Positions 19,368 through 28,812 of a stretch of DNA of 49,819 nt are shown piece after piece (positions within the stretch are counted from its first letter, which is position 1; each line of letters opens with the position of its first letter). Under the pieces are notes generated by a model. It did no database searches and was not told the origin of the DNA. It worked only from the letters and a program-made list of their open reading frames with translations. Made by a program: the position numbers and the translations under genes. Origin of the DNA: Pseudomonas sp. CBZ-4. GTDB taxonomy: Bacteria > Pseudomonadota > Gammaproteobacteria > Pseudomonadales > Pseudomonadaceae. The stretch covers positions 1-49,819 of the forward strand of contig NZ_ANNV01000016.1 in NCBI RefSeq assembly GCF_000346755.1, written 5' to 3'.

Positions 19368-20308
19368 TTATGTCATCAGGTTCTCCCGGCGTACTTCACC
19401 AAACACCTTCACCACCAGGGGCGGCGTGCCCGGCTCGCCGGAAACCGATACCACGCTTGTCTTGCTGCTCTGTGAGTAGTCGATTTTGACTTCCCCGCTT
19501 GCTCCCGAAAAGCTGTCGACGACCTGCAAAGGTTTATTCAGCTGCTTTTGAATGCCCCGCAGGACCAGCTTGTCATTCGCGGTAAAGTCCCGGATTTCGC
19601 TGGGCGCATCCAGGGTGGACTCGCTTGTGCTGTTGTAGCTGTAGGTTTTGCCGGGGTCGCGTCGCATTTTGTCGACGTTGTCCTCAGTCAACGAACTGCC
19701 GATATCGCCCAAGCCTTTGGCGGCGCTGTTGGCGTCGGAGAACTGTTTTTGCATGGAGGCTTCTTCGTCCTGCAATCGCTTTATGTTGCCGATGACGCCT
19801 TCAATGCCGTCTCCGTTAAACGCCTGGGTGAGCATCTCGACATTGCGATACGAGAGCTCTTTGATTTTTTGCTCGACCATCTGCTTCTTGGTTTCGGCCA
19901 GGCCAGAATCAATCTCGTCCTTGTTCAAATGCTTGCCGATGGCCTTCAGCTTTTGAGCGTTCGCTTCGCCATTCGGACCTTGCACCATGTTCTGGATTTT
20001 TCCGGGGTCAGGCGGGCACGCGTTTGTTCAATCAGCGCCTTGGACTCGGGCGAGTTGGGGTTGCGCACCATCTGCTTGATGTTTTCCCGGGTCAGCATTG
20101 GGGTCAGGTCATCGGGGTTTTCCTGGGGCGTTGTGTTGTTGGCTGACGGTGCCGGGTCTGGAGCCTTGGGGGGCTTGGACCAATCCGGGCCAGACTTGAG
20201 CAGATTGTTCATGCGCTCATTGCCTGGGTTCGGTTGTGGCGCACGGGTGGTGTGCGACGGTGGGGCCTTGAGGGGATGGGGAGTGTGCTGTGGCTGGATG
20301 GTTGACAT
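19368..20308 (-). pseudogene. Frameshifted gene for an unrecognised Pro-rich repeat protein
   Basis: Translation starts at ATG 20308 (GAGGAA six bases upstream) and runs in one frame to about 20000; the coding sequence then continues in another frame to TAA 19368-19370. Adding one A to the A5 run (T5 at 19997-20001 on the plus strand) restores a 313-residue protein. The repair is supported by an internal repeat: LTRENIKQMV at about residue 72 and, across the junction, LTPEKIQNMV at about 100, with a looser copy LTEDNVDKM further on. The N-terminal 70 residues are rich in Pro, Ser and Asn; the middle is charged and probably coiled-coil. There is no signal peptide or cysteine-rich site. I do not recognise the family. 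The N terminus is compatible with a secreted effector, but no hrp box was found upstream. It could be a true pseudogene, a phase-variable gene or a base-calling error. Confidence 0.7.
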
Positions 20309-20474
20309 CAGGGCTTCCTCGCGATGAGTGGGATAATCGCCCCGTTCATGAACCGTGGAGGGGCGCTTACGCCAGCGAGTATAAAAACCGGGGCCTGGGC
20401 TTGAGGTGGGCAATTGTTTGTTGGTTTTGTAAGTTATTTCAGTTTGTTTTGTAGTGAGCAGCTTCATCGAATGA

Positions 20475-20507
20475 GGGCCAGTGACGGGCGATCCCGCAGA
20501 CTGGCCC
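20475..20507 (-). terminator. Hairpin downstream of the 52-residue gene
   Basis: GGGCCAGT (20475-20482) pairs with ACTGGCCC (20500-20507), with an inner CGGG/CCCG stem, so the whole element folds as one extended hairpin. It begins 6 bases beyond the stop of the small minus-strand gene. The sequence after it on that strand is only modestly T-rich. Confidence 0.45.
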
Positions 20508-20512
20508 GATAG

Positions 20513-20671
20513 TCAGACGATCACCGGTGGCTGGGTGTTCGGTGGTTCCTCCACCGCAGGGGGCAGTTTTCCAGGTGGCTCCTGCTCCGGAACCGGTTGC
20601 GGCTCGGTGGGCGGCAGGGTCGGGTTGTCGATATTCGGGTCCGGGGTTTCAGCCGGGATTGGGATATTCAT
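20513..20671 (-). CDS. Small proline-rich protein, 52 residues
   Basis: The start is ATG 20671, fixed by a very strong ribosome-binding site (AAAGGAGG, 8 bases upstream). The protein opens MNIPIPAETPDPNIDNPTLP, is about one third proline, is acidic, and ends in QPPVIV. It has no membrane segment or cysteine. Similar short Pro-rich proteins are, to my memory, seen as hypothetical proteins in pseudomonads; function is unknown. It is divergent from glgE across a 204-base region holding the AlgU-type promoter. A hairpin follows its stop, so it is probably a single-gene unit. Confidence 0.7.
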   Translation of the reverse strand: MNIPIPAETPDPNIDNPTLPPTEPQPVPEQEPPGKLPPAVEEPPNTQPPVIV

Positions 20672-20757
20672 CAGTGTGGCCTCCTTTGTGCTTTGCTCTA
20701 TCGGTGGACAGCTGCCGGGACGGATTGATTCCCCGCCCAATGGCGGCACATCCACCT

Positions 20758-20785
20758 GAACTTTTAGCGCGGGCACAGGCTCGGA
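20758..20785 (+). promoter_or_regulatory. Candidate AlgU (sigma-22/RpoE-type) promoter of glgE operon
   Basis: GAACTT (20758-20763), 17 bases, then TCGGA (20781-20785) matches the AlgU consensus GAACTT-N16/17-TCTGA at all but one position. Transcription would begin near 20791, about 85 bases before the glgE ATG. AlgU responds to envelope and osmotic stress, and its regulon is known to include trehalose-type osmoprotection in pseudomonads, which fits the operon downstream. Confidence 0.55.
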
Positions 20786-20875
20786 CCTAGGACGGCACCG
20801 CTCAGGGAGAGCGCTGGCGTATCAGAATCCGGATCAAGCAAAGAGCGTCCACTGGGCGTAAGGGGAAGATGCTCG

Positions 20876-22864
20876 ATGACTGCTGAAACACTGGCTCCAG
20901 AGGAATCCGCATTACCGTTGTCCCAGGCTCTGCTGCTGCCCAGGATCGCTATCGAAAGCACTGCGCCCGTGATCGATGGCGGCGAATTTGCCGTCAAGGC
21001 CGTGGTTGGCCAGCGGGTCAACGTCACCAGCAAGGTGTTTGCCGACGGTCATGACAAGCTCGCCGTGCTGATCCGTTGGCGGCCATTGCCTGATGAGAGC
21101 TGGCACAGCGTGGTGATGAGCGATGTCGGCAACAATGGCTGGGAGGGCGAATTCACCGTTATCAGCCAAGGCCCCCACCAATATTGCATCGAAGCCTGGA
21201 TCGATACCTTCGCCAGTTTCTGCTACGAGCTGCGCAAGAAGCATGAAGCCGGCGTGCCGGTCAGTCTGGAGCTGCAGGAAGGGCGCAGCCTGGTGCTGCA
21301 AGCCGCCGAGCGCAGTGACAACGAATTGCGTGATCGCTTGATGCTGCTGCACCACGAGCTTTCCGGCCTGCTGGAAACCGAGCAGGTCGCGCTGTTCCTG
21401 CACGAAGACAGTGCACACCTGATGACCCAGGCCGACCACCGCGCCTATTTGAGCGTCAGCAGCGTCTACCCGATCGACGTCGAGCGCCAGGCGGCCCAAT
21501 TTGCCAGCTGGTACGAGCTGTTTCCCCGCTCGATCACCGACGACCCCGCGCGCCACGGCACGTTCAATGACGTGCATGGGCGGTTGGCGATGATCCATGA
21601 CATGGGGTTCGACGTGCTGTACTTCCCGCCGATCCATCCCATTGGCCGCAGCCATCGCAAGGGGCGCAACAACGCCCTGACCGCTGGCCCCGATGATCCG
21701 GGCAGCCCCTACGCCATCGGCAGCGAGGAGGGCGGGCACGAGGCGATCCACCCGCAACTGGGCAGCCGCGACGACTTCCGGCGCCTGGTCAAGGCCGCCG
21801 CCGAGCATGGCCTGGAGATCGCCCTGGACTTTGCCATCCAATGCTCACAGGACCATCCGTGGCTCAAGCAACACCCCGGCTGGTTCAACTGGCGCCCGGA
21901 CGGCACGATCAAGTACGCGGAGAACCCGCCGAAAAAATACCAGGACATCGTCAACGTCGATTTCTATGCGGCGGATGCCATTCCCAGCCTGTGGACCGAG
22001 CTGCGCGACATCGTGGTGGGCTGGGTCGAGGAGGGCGTGAAGACCTTTCGCGTCGACAACCCCCCCACCAAGCCGCTGCCGTTCTGGCAGTGGTTGATCA
22101 GCGATGTGCGGGCCAAATACCCGGAGGTGATCTTCCTCGCCGAAGCCTTCACCACACCGGCGATGATGGCGCGCCTGGGCAAGGTCGGTTACTCCCAGAG
22201 CTACACCTATTTCACCTGGCGCAACACCAAGGCCGAATTGAGCGAATACTTCACCCAACTGAATGAGTCGCCGTGGCGCGAGTGTTTCCGGCCGAACTTT
22301 TTCGTCAACACGCCGGATATCAATCCGGGGTTCCTGCACCAATCCGGCCGCCCGGGTTTTTTGATCCGTGCCGCGCTGGCCACCATGGGCTCGGGCCTGT
22401 GGGGCATGTATTCGGGTTTCGAGCTGTGTGAAGCCGCGCCGGTGCCGGGCAAAGAGGAATACCTGGATTCGGAGAAGTACGAGATACGCGTCAGGGATTT
22501 CACCGCGCCGGGCAATATCATCGCCGAGATCGCCCAGCTCAATCGCATCCGCCGGCAAAACCCGGCGTTGCACACGCACCTGGGCTTGAAGCTGTACAAC
22601 GCCTGGAACGACAACATCCTGTATTTCGGCAAGCGCAGCGAGGACGGCAGCAACTTTGTCCTGATCGCGGTGAACCTCGATCCCTACAACGCCCAGGACG
22701 CGAATTTCGAATTGCCGCTGTGGGAACTGGGCTTGCCGGACGATGCGCAGACCCAGGGTGAAGACCTGATGAATGGCCATCGCTGGACCTGGTATGGCAA
22801 GACCCAGTGGATGCGGCTGGAGCCGCAGATGCCGTTCGGGATCTGGCGCATCACCCTCTCTTAA
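20876..22864 (+). CDS. glgE: Alpha-1,4-glucan:maltose-1-phosphate maltosyltransferase GlgE
   Basis: This 662-residue GH13_3 enzyme extends alpha-1,4-glucan with maltosyl units from maltose 1-phosphate. An N-terminal beta domain precedes the catalytic barrel. The nucleophile is Asp394 in TFRVDNPPTKP and the acid/base is Glu423 in FLAEAFTTP, the same numbers as in Streptomyces GlgE. The family motif is normally RVDNPHTKP; here Pro397 replaces the His, within a run of seven C bases. The start has AAGGGGAAG seven bases upstream. It is first in the glgE-treS/mak-glgB set and probably AlgU-controlled. Product chains would go to GlgB for branching. Confidence 0.93.
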   Translation: MTAETLAPEESALPLSQALLLPRIAIESTAPVIDGGEFAVKAVVGQRVNVTSKVFADGHDKLAVLIRWRPLPDESWHSVVMSDVGNNGWEGEFTVISQGPHQYCIEAWIDTFASFCYELRKKHEAGVPVSLELQEGRSLVLQAAERSDNELRDRLMLLHHELSGLLETEQVALFLHEDSAHLMTQADHRAYLSVSSVYPIDVERQAAQFASWYELFPRSITDDPARHGTFNDVHGRLAMIHDMGFDVLYFPPIHPIGRSHRKGRNNALTAGPDDPGSPYAIGSEEGGHEAIHPQLGSRDDFRRLVKAAAEHGLEIALDFAIQCSQDHPWLKQHPGWFNWRPDGTIKYAENPPKKYQDIVNVDFYAADAIPSLWTELRDIVVGWVEEGVKTFRVDNPPTKPLPFWQWLISDVRAKYPEVIFLAEAFTTPAMMARLGKVGYSQSYTYFTWRNTKAELSEYFTQLNESPWRECFRPNFFVNTPDINPGFLHQSGRPGFLIRAALATMGSGLWGMYSGFELCEAAPVPGKEEYLDSEKYEIRVRDFTAPGNIIAEIAQLNRIRRQNPALHTHLGLKLYNAWNDNILYFGKRSEDGSNFVLIAVNLDPYNAQDANFELPLWELGLPDDAQTQGEDLMNGHRWTWYGKTQWMRLEPQMPFGIWRITLS

Positions 22865-22883
22865 GCCCTGTGGAGATCAAAAA

Positions 22884-22974
22884 ATGTGGGAGCTGGCTTG
22901 CCTGCGATAGCGGTACATCAGCCAATACTTCTGGTGCTGATAAACCGCTATCGCAGGCAAGCCAGCTCCCACAT
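22884..22974. repeat. REPIN inside the glg operon, CTGGCTTGCCTGCGAT type
   Basis: ATGTGGGAGCTGGCTTGCCT at 22884 and its complement ending at 22974 face each other, with CAGC/GCTG pairing in the interior. It occupies most of the 158 bases between glgE and treS, so it would be transcribed within the operon messenger. Confidence 0.9.
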
Positions 22975-23022
22975 TGACCGAGTTTCTCCAGATGGTTTTG
23001 AACGTATTCTCAGGAGTTTCCA

Positions 23023-26000
23023 ATGGCGAAGAAACCCAGCCCATCCCCCTTCACCCAGGACCCACTCTGGTACAAGGACGCGGTGATCTACCAGGTTCAC
23101 GTCAAATCCTTCTTCGATGCCAATAACGACGGTATCGGCGACTTTCCCGGGCTGATCGCCAAGCTCGACTACATCGCCGACCTCGGTGTGAACACCCTGT
23201 GGCTGTTGCCGTTCTACCCCTCGCCACGGCGCGATGACGGCTACGACATCGCCGAATACCGTGGCGTACACAGCGACTACGGCACCCTGGCCGACGCCAA
23301 GCGCTTTATTGCCGAGGCCCACAAGCGCGGGCTGCGGGTCATCACCGAGCTGGTGATCAACCACACCAGCGACCAGCACCCGTGGTTCCAGCGCGCCCGC
23401 AAGGCCAAGCCCGGTTCGGCGGCGCGGGACTTCTACGTGTGGTCCGATGACGACCAGAAGTACGCCGGCACCCGTATCATTTTCCTCGACACCGAGCAGT
23501 CCAACTGGACCTGGGACCCGGTGGCCGGCCAATACTTCTGGCACCGTTTCTATTCCCACCAGCCGGACCTCAACTTCGACAACCCGCAAGTGATGAAGGC
23601 CGTGCTGTCGGTGATGCGCTACTGGCTCGACATGGGCATCGACGGCCTGCGCCTGGATGCCATCCCGTACCTGATCGAACGCGACGGCACCAACAACGAA
23701 AACCTGGCGCAAACCCACGACGTGCTTAAACAGATCCGTGCCGAGATCGATGCCCACTATCCCGACCGCATGTTGCTGGCGGAGGCCAACCAATGGCCGG
23801 AAGACACGCAACTCTACTTCGGCGCCCCCAGGGGCGATGATGGCGACGAATGCCACATGGCCTTCCACTTCCCGCTGATGCCGCGCATGTACATGGCGCT
23901 GGCCCAGGAAGATCGCTTCCCCATCACCGATATTCTGCGCCAGACCCCGCAGATCCCGGCCAATTGCCAGTGGGCGATCTTCCTGCGCAACCACGATGAA
24001 CTGACCCTGGAGATGGTCACCGACAAAGAGCGCGACTACCTGTGGAACTACTACGCCGCCGACCGCCGCGCTCGTATCAACCTGGGCATTCGCCGCCGCC
24101 TCGCGCCCCTGATGGAGCGCGACCGCCGGCGCATCGAACTGCTCAACAGCCTGCTGCTGTCGATGCCCGGTACGCCAACCCTGTATTACGGCGATGAAAT
24201 CGGCATGGGCGACAACATCTACCTCGGCGACCGCGACGGCGTGCGTACGCCGATGCAGTGGTCCATCGACCGCAATGGCGGCTTCTCCCGCGCCGACCCG
24301 GCGAGCCTGGTGTTGCCGCCGATCATGGACCCGCAGTACGGCTATCAGTCGGTGAACGTCGAAACCCAGGCCCAGGACCCCCATTCGTTGCTCAACTGGA
24401 CCCGGCGCATGTTGGCGGTGCGCAAGCAATCCAAGGCGTTTGGCCGGGGCCGTTTGAACATGCTGTCGCCCGCCAACCGTCGCATCCTGGCGTACACCCG
24501 CGAGTTCACCGGGGAGGACGGCCGCACGGAAATCATTCTGTGTGTGGCCAACGTGTCGCGCAGCGCCCAGGCGGCCGAGCTGGACCTGTCGGCGTATGCC
24601 GGGATGGTGCCGGTGGAGATGCTCGGCGGTAACGCCTTTCCGCCCATCGGCCAGTTGCATTTCCTGCTGACCCTGGCGCCCTACGGCTTCTACTGGTTCG
24701 TGCTGGCGCCGGAAAACCAGATGCCCAGCTGGCACGTCGAACCGGCGCAGAGCATGCCGGACTTCACCACCCTGGTGCTGAAGCAACGCCTGGAAGAACT
24801 GCTGGAACAACCCTGTCGCGCCACGCTGGAACAGACCGCGCTGCCCGCCTGGTTGCCCAAGCGACGCTGGTTCGCGGCCAAGGATGTCGCCATCGACAGC
24901 GTGCAGATCGCTTACGGCGTGCGCTTCGGCGACCCGCAGCATCCGGTATTGCTCAGCGAAATCGAGGTGACCAGCGCCGGCCAGGTCAGCCGTTACCAGT
25001 TACCGTTCGGCTTCATCGCCGAAGACCAGCTCACCAGTGCCTTGCCCCAGCAACTGGCCCTGGCCCGTGTGCGGCGTGCGCACCAGGTGGGGCTGGTGAC
25101 TGATGCGTTCAGCCTTGAGCCTTTTATTCGGGCGGTGATCCAGGGCTTGCAGGCCGGTACGCGGCTACCTTCCAGTGATGGCGAGTTGCAGTTTGACGCG
25201 ACACCCCACTTGGCCAAGTTGCAACTGACGGACGACGCGCCAGTGCGCTACCTGTCGGCCGAGCAGTCCAACAGCTCGGTGGTGGTGGGTGAGGGCCTGG
25301 TGCTCAAGCTGATCCGCAAGGTCGCCAGCGGGGTGCACCCGGAACTGGAGATGAGCGCCTACCTGACCGCCGCCGGCTACCCGAATATCTCGCCGCTGCT
25401 GGGCGCAGTGATTCGCCGCGACGGGGCCGGGCAGGACAACCTGTTGATGATTGCCCAGGGTTACCTGAGCAATCAGGGCGACGCCTGGGCCTGGACCCAG
25501 AACAGCCTGGAGCGGGCGATCCGTGATGAATTGGCCGGCGCCATCTCCGAGCAGGAACAGCACTACAACGCCCTCGGCGAGCTAAAGGACTTCGCTGGAT
25601 TGCTCGGCCAGCGCCTGGGCGAAATGCACGGGGTATTGGGCGCGGACACGGCTGATCCTGACTTCAAGCCTGAAATCACCCGCGTCAAAGACACCCAGGC
25701 GTGGGCCAGGGATATCGGTGCGCAGCTCGACCGCGCCCTGCAATTGCTCAGCCAGCACCAAACTCAGTTGAACCCTGCGGACCAGCTGCGGGTCACTGAG
25801 TTGCTGGCACAGGAAAAAGCCATCGCCCGGCATGTCCAGGCCCTGGCGAAAGCCACGGCCGGTGGGCTGCGTATACGCGTCCACGGTGATTTGCACCTGG
25901 GCCAGGTCTTGGTGGTGAAGGGTGATGCCTATTTGATCGACTTTGAAGGTGAACCGGCGCGGCCGTTGCATGAACGACGCGGCAAGCACAGCCCGTATAA

Positions 26001-26370
26001 AGATGTGAGTGGCGTGCTGCGTTCGTTTGATTACGCAGCGGCGCTGGCCCTGAATGGACAAGGGCTGGACCACTCGCCCGAAGCCGACCTGGCGCGCCAA
26101 CGCGTGACTGATCGTTACCTGAATGACGCACGTCAGGCCTTTATCCAGGCTTATCAGGCAGCTACGTCTACACTGGCGCATGACTGGCAGGACGCCAAGG
26201 GCCAGGACGCCGCGCTGACGTTGTTCAGCCTGGAAAAGGCCGCGTACGAAGTGGCTTACGAAGCGGAAAACCGCCCCAGCTGGCTACCGGTGCCCCTGCA
26301 AGGGCTGCACCGCCTGCTCAGCGGGCTTGAACCTATATCGAAAACTGCACGCGGTGGGGAGACGTCATGA
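23023..26370 (+). CDS. treS: Trehalose synthase fused to maltokinase (TreS-Mak)
   Basis: This 1,115-residue bifunctional protein first interconverts trehalose and maltose, then phosphorylates maltose with ATP to give the GlgE substrate. The GH13_16 domain (about residues 15-550) opens with [19 protein letters not shown], has the nucleophile Asp212 ([10 protein letters not shown]) and Glu254 (LLAEANQWP), and a later NHDELTLEM. The C-terminal maltokinase part (about 600-1,110) has an aminoglycoside-phosphotransferase-like core: [23 protein letters not shown], and [17 protein letters not shown] 23023 follows CAGGAG. Its last four bases overlap glgB. Confidence 0.95.
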   Translation: MAKKPSPSPFTQDPLWYKDAVIYQVHVKSFFDANNDGIGDFPGLIAKLDYIADLGVNTLWLLPFYPSPRRDDGYDIAEYRGVHSDYGTLADAKRFIAEAHKRGLRVITELVINHTSDQHPWFQRARKAKPGSAARDFYVWSDDDQKYAGTRIIFLDTEQSNWTWDPVAGQYFWHRFYSHQPDLNFDNPQVMKAVLSVMRYWLDMGIDGLRLDAIPYLIERDGTNNENLAQTHDVLKQIRAEIDAHYPDRMLLAEANQWPEDTQLYFGAPRGDDGDECHMAFHFPLMPRMYMALAQEDRFPITDILRQTPQIPANCQWAIFLRNHDELTLEMVTDKERDYLWNYYAADRRARINLGIRRRLAPLMERDRRRIELLNSLLLSMPGTPTLYYGDEIGMGDNIYLGDRDGVRTPMQWSIDRNGGFSRADPASLVLPPIMDPQYGYQSVNVETQAQDPHSLLNWTRRMLAVRKQSKAFGRGRLNMLSPANRRILAYTREFTGEDGRTEIILCVANVSRSAQAAELDLSAYAGMVPVEMLGGNAFPPIGQLHFLLTLAPYGFYWFVLAPENQMPSWHVEPAQSMPDFTTLVLKQRLEELLEQPCRATLEQTALPAWLPKRRWFAAKDVAIDSVQIAYGVRFGDPQHPVLLSEIEVTSAGQVSRYQLPFGFIAEDQLTSALPQQLALARVRRAHQVGLVTDAFSLEPFIRAVIQGLQAGTRLPSSDGELQFDATPHLAKLQLTDDAPVRYLSAEQSNSSVVVGEGLVLKLIRKVASGVHPELEMSAYLTAAGYPNISPLLGAVIRRDGAGQDNLLMIAQGYLSNQGDAWAWTQNSLERAIRDELAGAISEQEQHYNALGELKDFAGLLGQRLGEMHGVLGADTADPDFKPEITRVKDTQAWARDIGAQLDRALQLLSQHQTQLNPADQLRVTELLAQEKAIARHVQALAKATAGGLRIRVHGDLHLGQVLVVKGDAYLIDFEGEPARPLHERRGKHSPYKDVSGVLRSFDYAAALALNGQGLDHSPEADLARQRVTDRYLNDARQAFIQAYQAATSTLAHDWQDAKGQDAALTLFSLEKAAYEVAYEAENRPSWLPVPLQGLHRLLSGLEPISKTARGGETS

Positions 26371-28598
26371 GCTTTACACATAAAGAACCGCTGCAGCCCA
26401 AGTTGACTGCATTGCCAGCATCCAACGATATCGAAGCGCTGGTGCGCGCCGAGCACCCGGACCCGTTCTCGATCCTGGGGCCGCACGATGACGAACAGGG
26501 CGGCCAGTTTATCCGCGCGTTCCTGCCCGAGGCGCTGAGCGTCCAGGTGCTGGCGCGCGACAACGGCGAGCCGCTCGGCAGCCTGGACGCAACCCAGGTG
26601 CCGGGCTTGTTTGTCGGGCACTTCACCACGCGCCAGGCGTACCTGCTGAAGATCCAGTGGGCCGGTGGCGAGCAGATCACCGAAGATCCCTACAGTTTCA
26701 GCCAATTGTTGCTGGGGGAAATGGACCTGTACCTGTTTGCCGAAGGCAACCACCGCGACCTCAGCAGTTGCCTTGGCGCGCAAGTGACCACGGTGGATGG
26801 CGTGCAAGGCGTGCGCTTTGCCGTGTGGGCACCGAATGCGCGGCGGGTGTCGGTGGTCGGCGATTTCAATATCTGGGACGGCCGGCGTCATCCGATGCGC
26901 CTGCGGCATCCTTCTGGCGTATGGGAGATTTTTATCCCACGCCTGCAACCGGGCGCGGCCTACAAGTACGAAATTCTCGGTGCCAATGGCATCTTGCCGC
27001 TGAAGGCCGACCCCTGTGCGCTGGCCACGCAACTGCCGCCCGACACCGCGTCGAAAGTCGCCGCGCCGTTGCAGGTGGACTGGCAGGACCATGACTGGAT
27101 GCAATCACGCCTCGACAAGCACAAGACCACGGCGCCGCTGTCGATCTACGAACTGCATGTGGGCTCCTGGCAGTGCGAGCTGGACGAGGCCGGCGAAGTC
27201 GCCCGCCAGTATGGCTGGCGCGAGCTGGCCGAGCGCTTGATCCCCTACGTGCAGCAACTGGGCTTCACCCACATCGAACTGATGCCGATCATGGAGCACC
27301 CGTTCGGCGGTTCGTGGGGTTATCAGGCGCTGTCACAATTTGCGCCGACGGCACGCTTCGGTTCGCCGGAAGATTTCGCCTACTTCGTCAACGCCCTGCA
27401 TCAGGCCGATATCGGCGTGATCCTTGACTGGGTACCGGCGCATTTTCCCACCGACACCCACGGCTTGGCGCAGTTTGACGGCACCGCGCTGTACGAATAC
27501 GCCAACCCGCTGGAAGGCTTTCACCAGGATTGGGACACGCTGATCTACAACCTCGGCCGCACCGAAGTGCATGGCTTTATGCTGGCTTCGGCGTTGCACT
27601 GGCTCAAACACTTCCACGTGGACGGCCTGCGGGTGGATGCCGTGGCGTCGATGCTGTACCGCGACTATTCGCGCAAGGCCGGCGAGTGGGTGCCCAACCG
27701 CCACGGTGGTCGTGAGAACCTCGAAGCCATCGACTTTTTGCGGCACTTGAACGATGTCGTCGCCCAGGAAGCACCGGGCGCGCTGGTGATCGCCGAAGAG
27801 TCCACGGCCTGGCCGGGCGTGAGCCAACCGACCCAACAGGGCGGCCTGGGCTTCAACTACAAGTGGAACATGGGCTGGATGCACGATTCGCTGCACTACA
27901 TCCAGCAAGACCCGGTGTACCGCGCCCATCATCACAACGAGCTGAGTTTTGGCCTGGTGTATGCCTGGTCCGAGCGCTTCATCCTGCCGATTTCCCACGA
28001 CGAAGTGGTGCACGGCAAACACTCGCTGATCGACAAGATGCCTGGCGACCGTTGGCAGAAGTTCGCCAATCTGCGGGCCTACCTGGCCTTCATGTGGATG
28101 CATCCCGGCAAGAAATTGCTGTTCATGGGCTGCGAATTCGGCCAGTGGCGCGAGTGGAACCATGACCAGCAACTGGACTGGTACCTGTTGCAGTACGCCG
28201 AGCACAAGGGCGTGCAGAAACTGGTGGGCGATTTGAACCGCCTGTACCGCGAAGAACCGGCGCTGCACGAGCAGGACGACGCGCCCCAGGGCTTCCAGTG
28301 GCTGATCGGCGACGATGCAATCAACAGCGTCTACGCCTGGCTGCGCTGGAGCAAGGACGGCCGGCCGGTGCTGGTGGTGGCCAACTTCACCCCGGTGCCC
28401 CGGGAGGCGTACGCGGTAGGCGTGCCATTTGCCGGACGCTGGAGCGAGGTGATCAACACGGATGCCGACACCTATGCCGGTTCCAACTATGGCAATGGGG
28501 GCGAAGTGTTTACCCAGGATGAACCGCGCCATGGGCAACCGGTGTCGTTGACGCTGAATCTGCCACCGTTGGGGGTGCTGATTCTGCGGCCTGAATAA
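26367..28598 (+). CDS. glgB: 1,4-alpha-glucan branching enzyme GlgB
   Basis: This 743-residue GH13_9 enzyme introduces alpha-1,6 branches into the glucan made by GlgE. Two N-terminal CBM48-like modules are visible ([34 protein letters not shown]), then the catalytic barrel with nucleophile Asp424 ([17 protein letters not shown]) and acid/base Glu477 ([13 protein letters not shown]), and [14 protein letters not shown]. The two catalytic residues are 53 apart, as in E. coli GlgB. It overlaps the treS stop by ATGA, ensuring co-translation. No glgA, glgC or glgP is in the window, so glucan here would be built by the GlgE route. Confidence 0.96.
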   Translation: MSFTHKEPLQPKLTALPASNDIEALVRAEHPDPFSILGPHDDEQGGQFIRAFLPEALSVQVLARDNGEPLGSLDATQVPGLFVGHFTTRQAYLLKIQWAGGEQITEDPYSFSQLLLGEMDLYLFAEGNHRDLSSCLGAQVTTVDGVQGVRFAVWAPNARRVSVVGDFNIWDGRRHPMRLRHPSGVWEIFIPRLQPGAAYKYEILGANGILPLKADPCALATQLPPDTASKVAAPLQVDWQDHDWMQSRLDKHKTTAPLSIYELHVGSWQCELDEAGEVARQYGWRELAERLIPYVQQLGFTHIELMPIMEHPFGGSWGYQALSQFAPTARFGSPEDFAYFVNALHQADIGVILDWVPAHFPTDTHGLAQFDGTALYEYANPLEGFHQDWDTLIYNLGRTEVHGFMLASALHWLKHFHVDGLRVDAVASMLYRDYSRKAGEWVPNRHGGRENLEAIDFLRHLNDVVAQEAPGALVIAEESTAWPGVSQPTQQGGLGFNYKWNMGWMHDSLHYIQQDPVYRAHHHNELSFGLVYAWSERFILPISHDEVVHGKHSLIDKMPGDRWQKFANLRAYLAFMWMHPGKKLLFMGCEFGQWREWNHDQQLDWYLLQYAEHKGVQKLVGDLNRLYREEPALHEQDDAPQGFQWLIGDDAINSVYAWLRWSKDGRPVLVVANFTPVPREAYAVGVPFAGRWSEVINTDADTYAGSNYGNGGEVFTQDEPRHGQPVSLTLNLPPLGVLILRPE

Positions 28599-28633
28599 CC
28601 GCCGCCCGCTAGGGATGATCTGTCTGGGAGTCA

Positions 28634-28660
28634 ACGGGTGTGCAGCAGCGGCACGCCCGT
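28634..28660 (+). terminator. Hairpin downstream of glgB, possible terminator
   Basis: ACGGGTGTGC (28634-28643) pairs with GCACGCCCGT (28651-28660) with one G-U wobble over a 7-base loop, 35 bases after the glgB stop. There is no T-run, so it may be a messenger-stabilising end rather than an intrinsic terminator. The 214-base gap to the next gene otherwise shows no clear element. Confidence 0.4.
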
Positions 28661-28812
28661 GCTGGCTGGACGCAAAATGTCATACATCTCGATGGAGCAA
28701 TTTCCTACGATTTCTCCACACATGGATGTAGGCGATTTGGCGTAAATCTATCAACACGCCTTGTTTCGTCGGCCGGTCTATGACCTCCACTCCCTGAGAC
28801 AAAGCCATATCC

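Noticed and set aside
28599..28812. hrp-type promoter (GGAACC-N16-CCAC) before the toxin-like gene
   Set aside because: A CCACTCC-like element is present near 28790 but there is no GGAACC 16 bases upstream. The region before 20308 was also read for an hrp box and none was found, so type III secretion is not supported.
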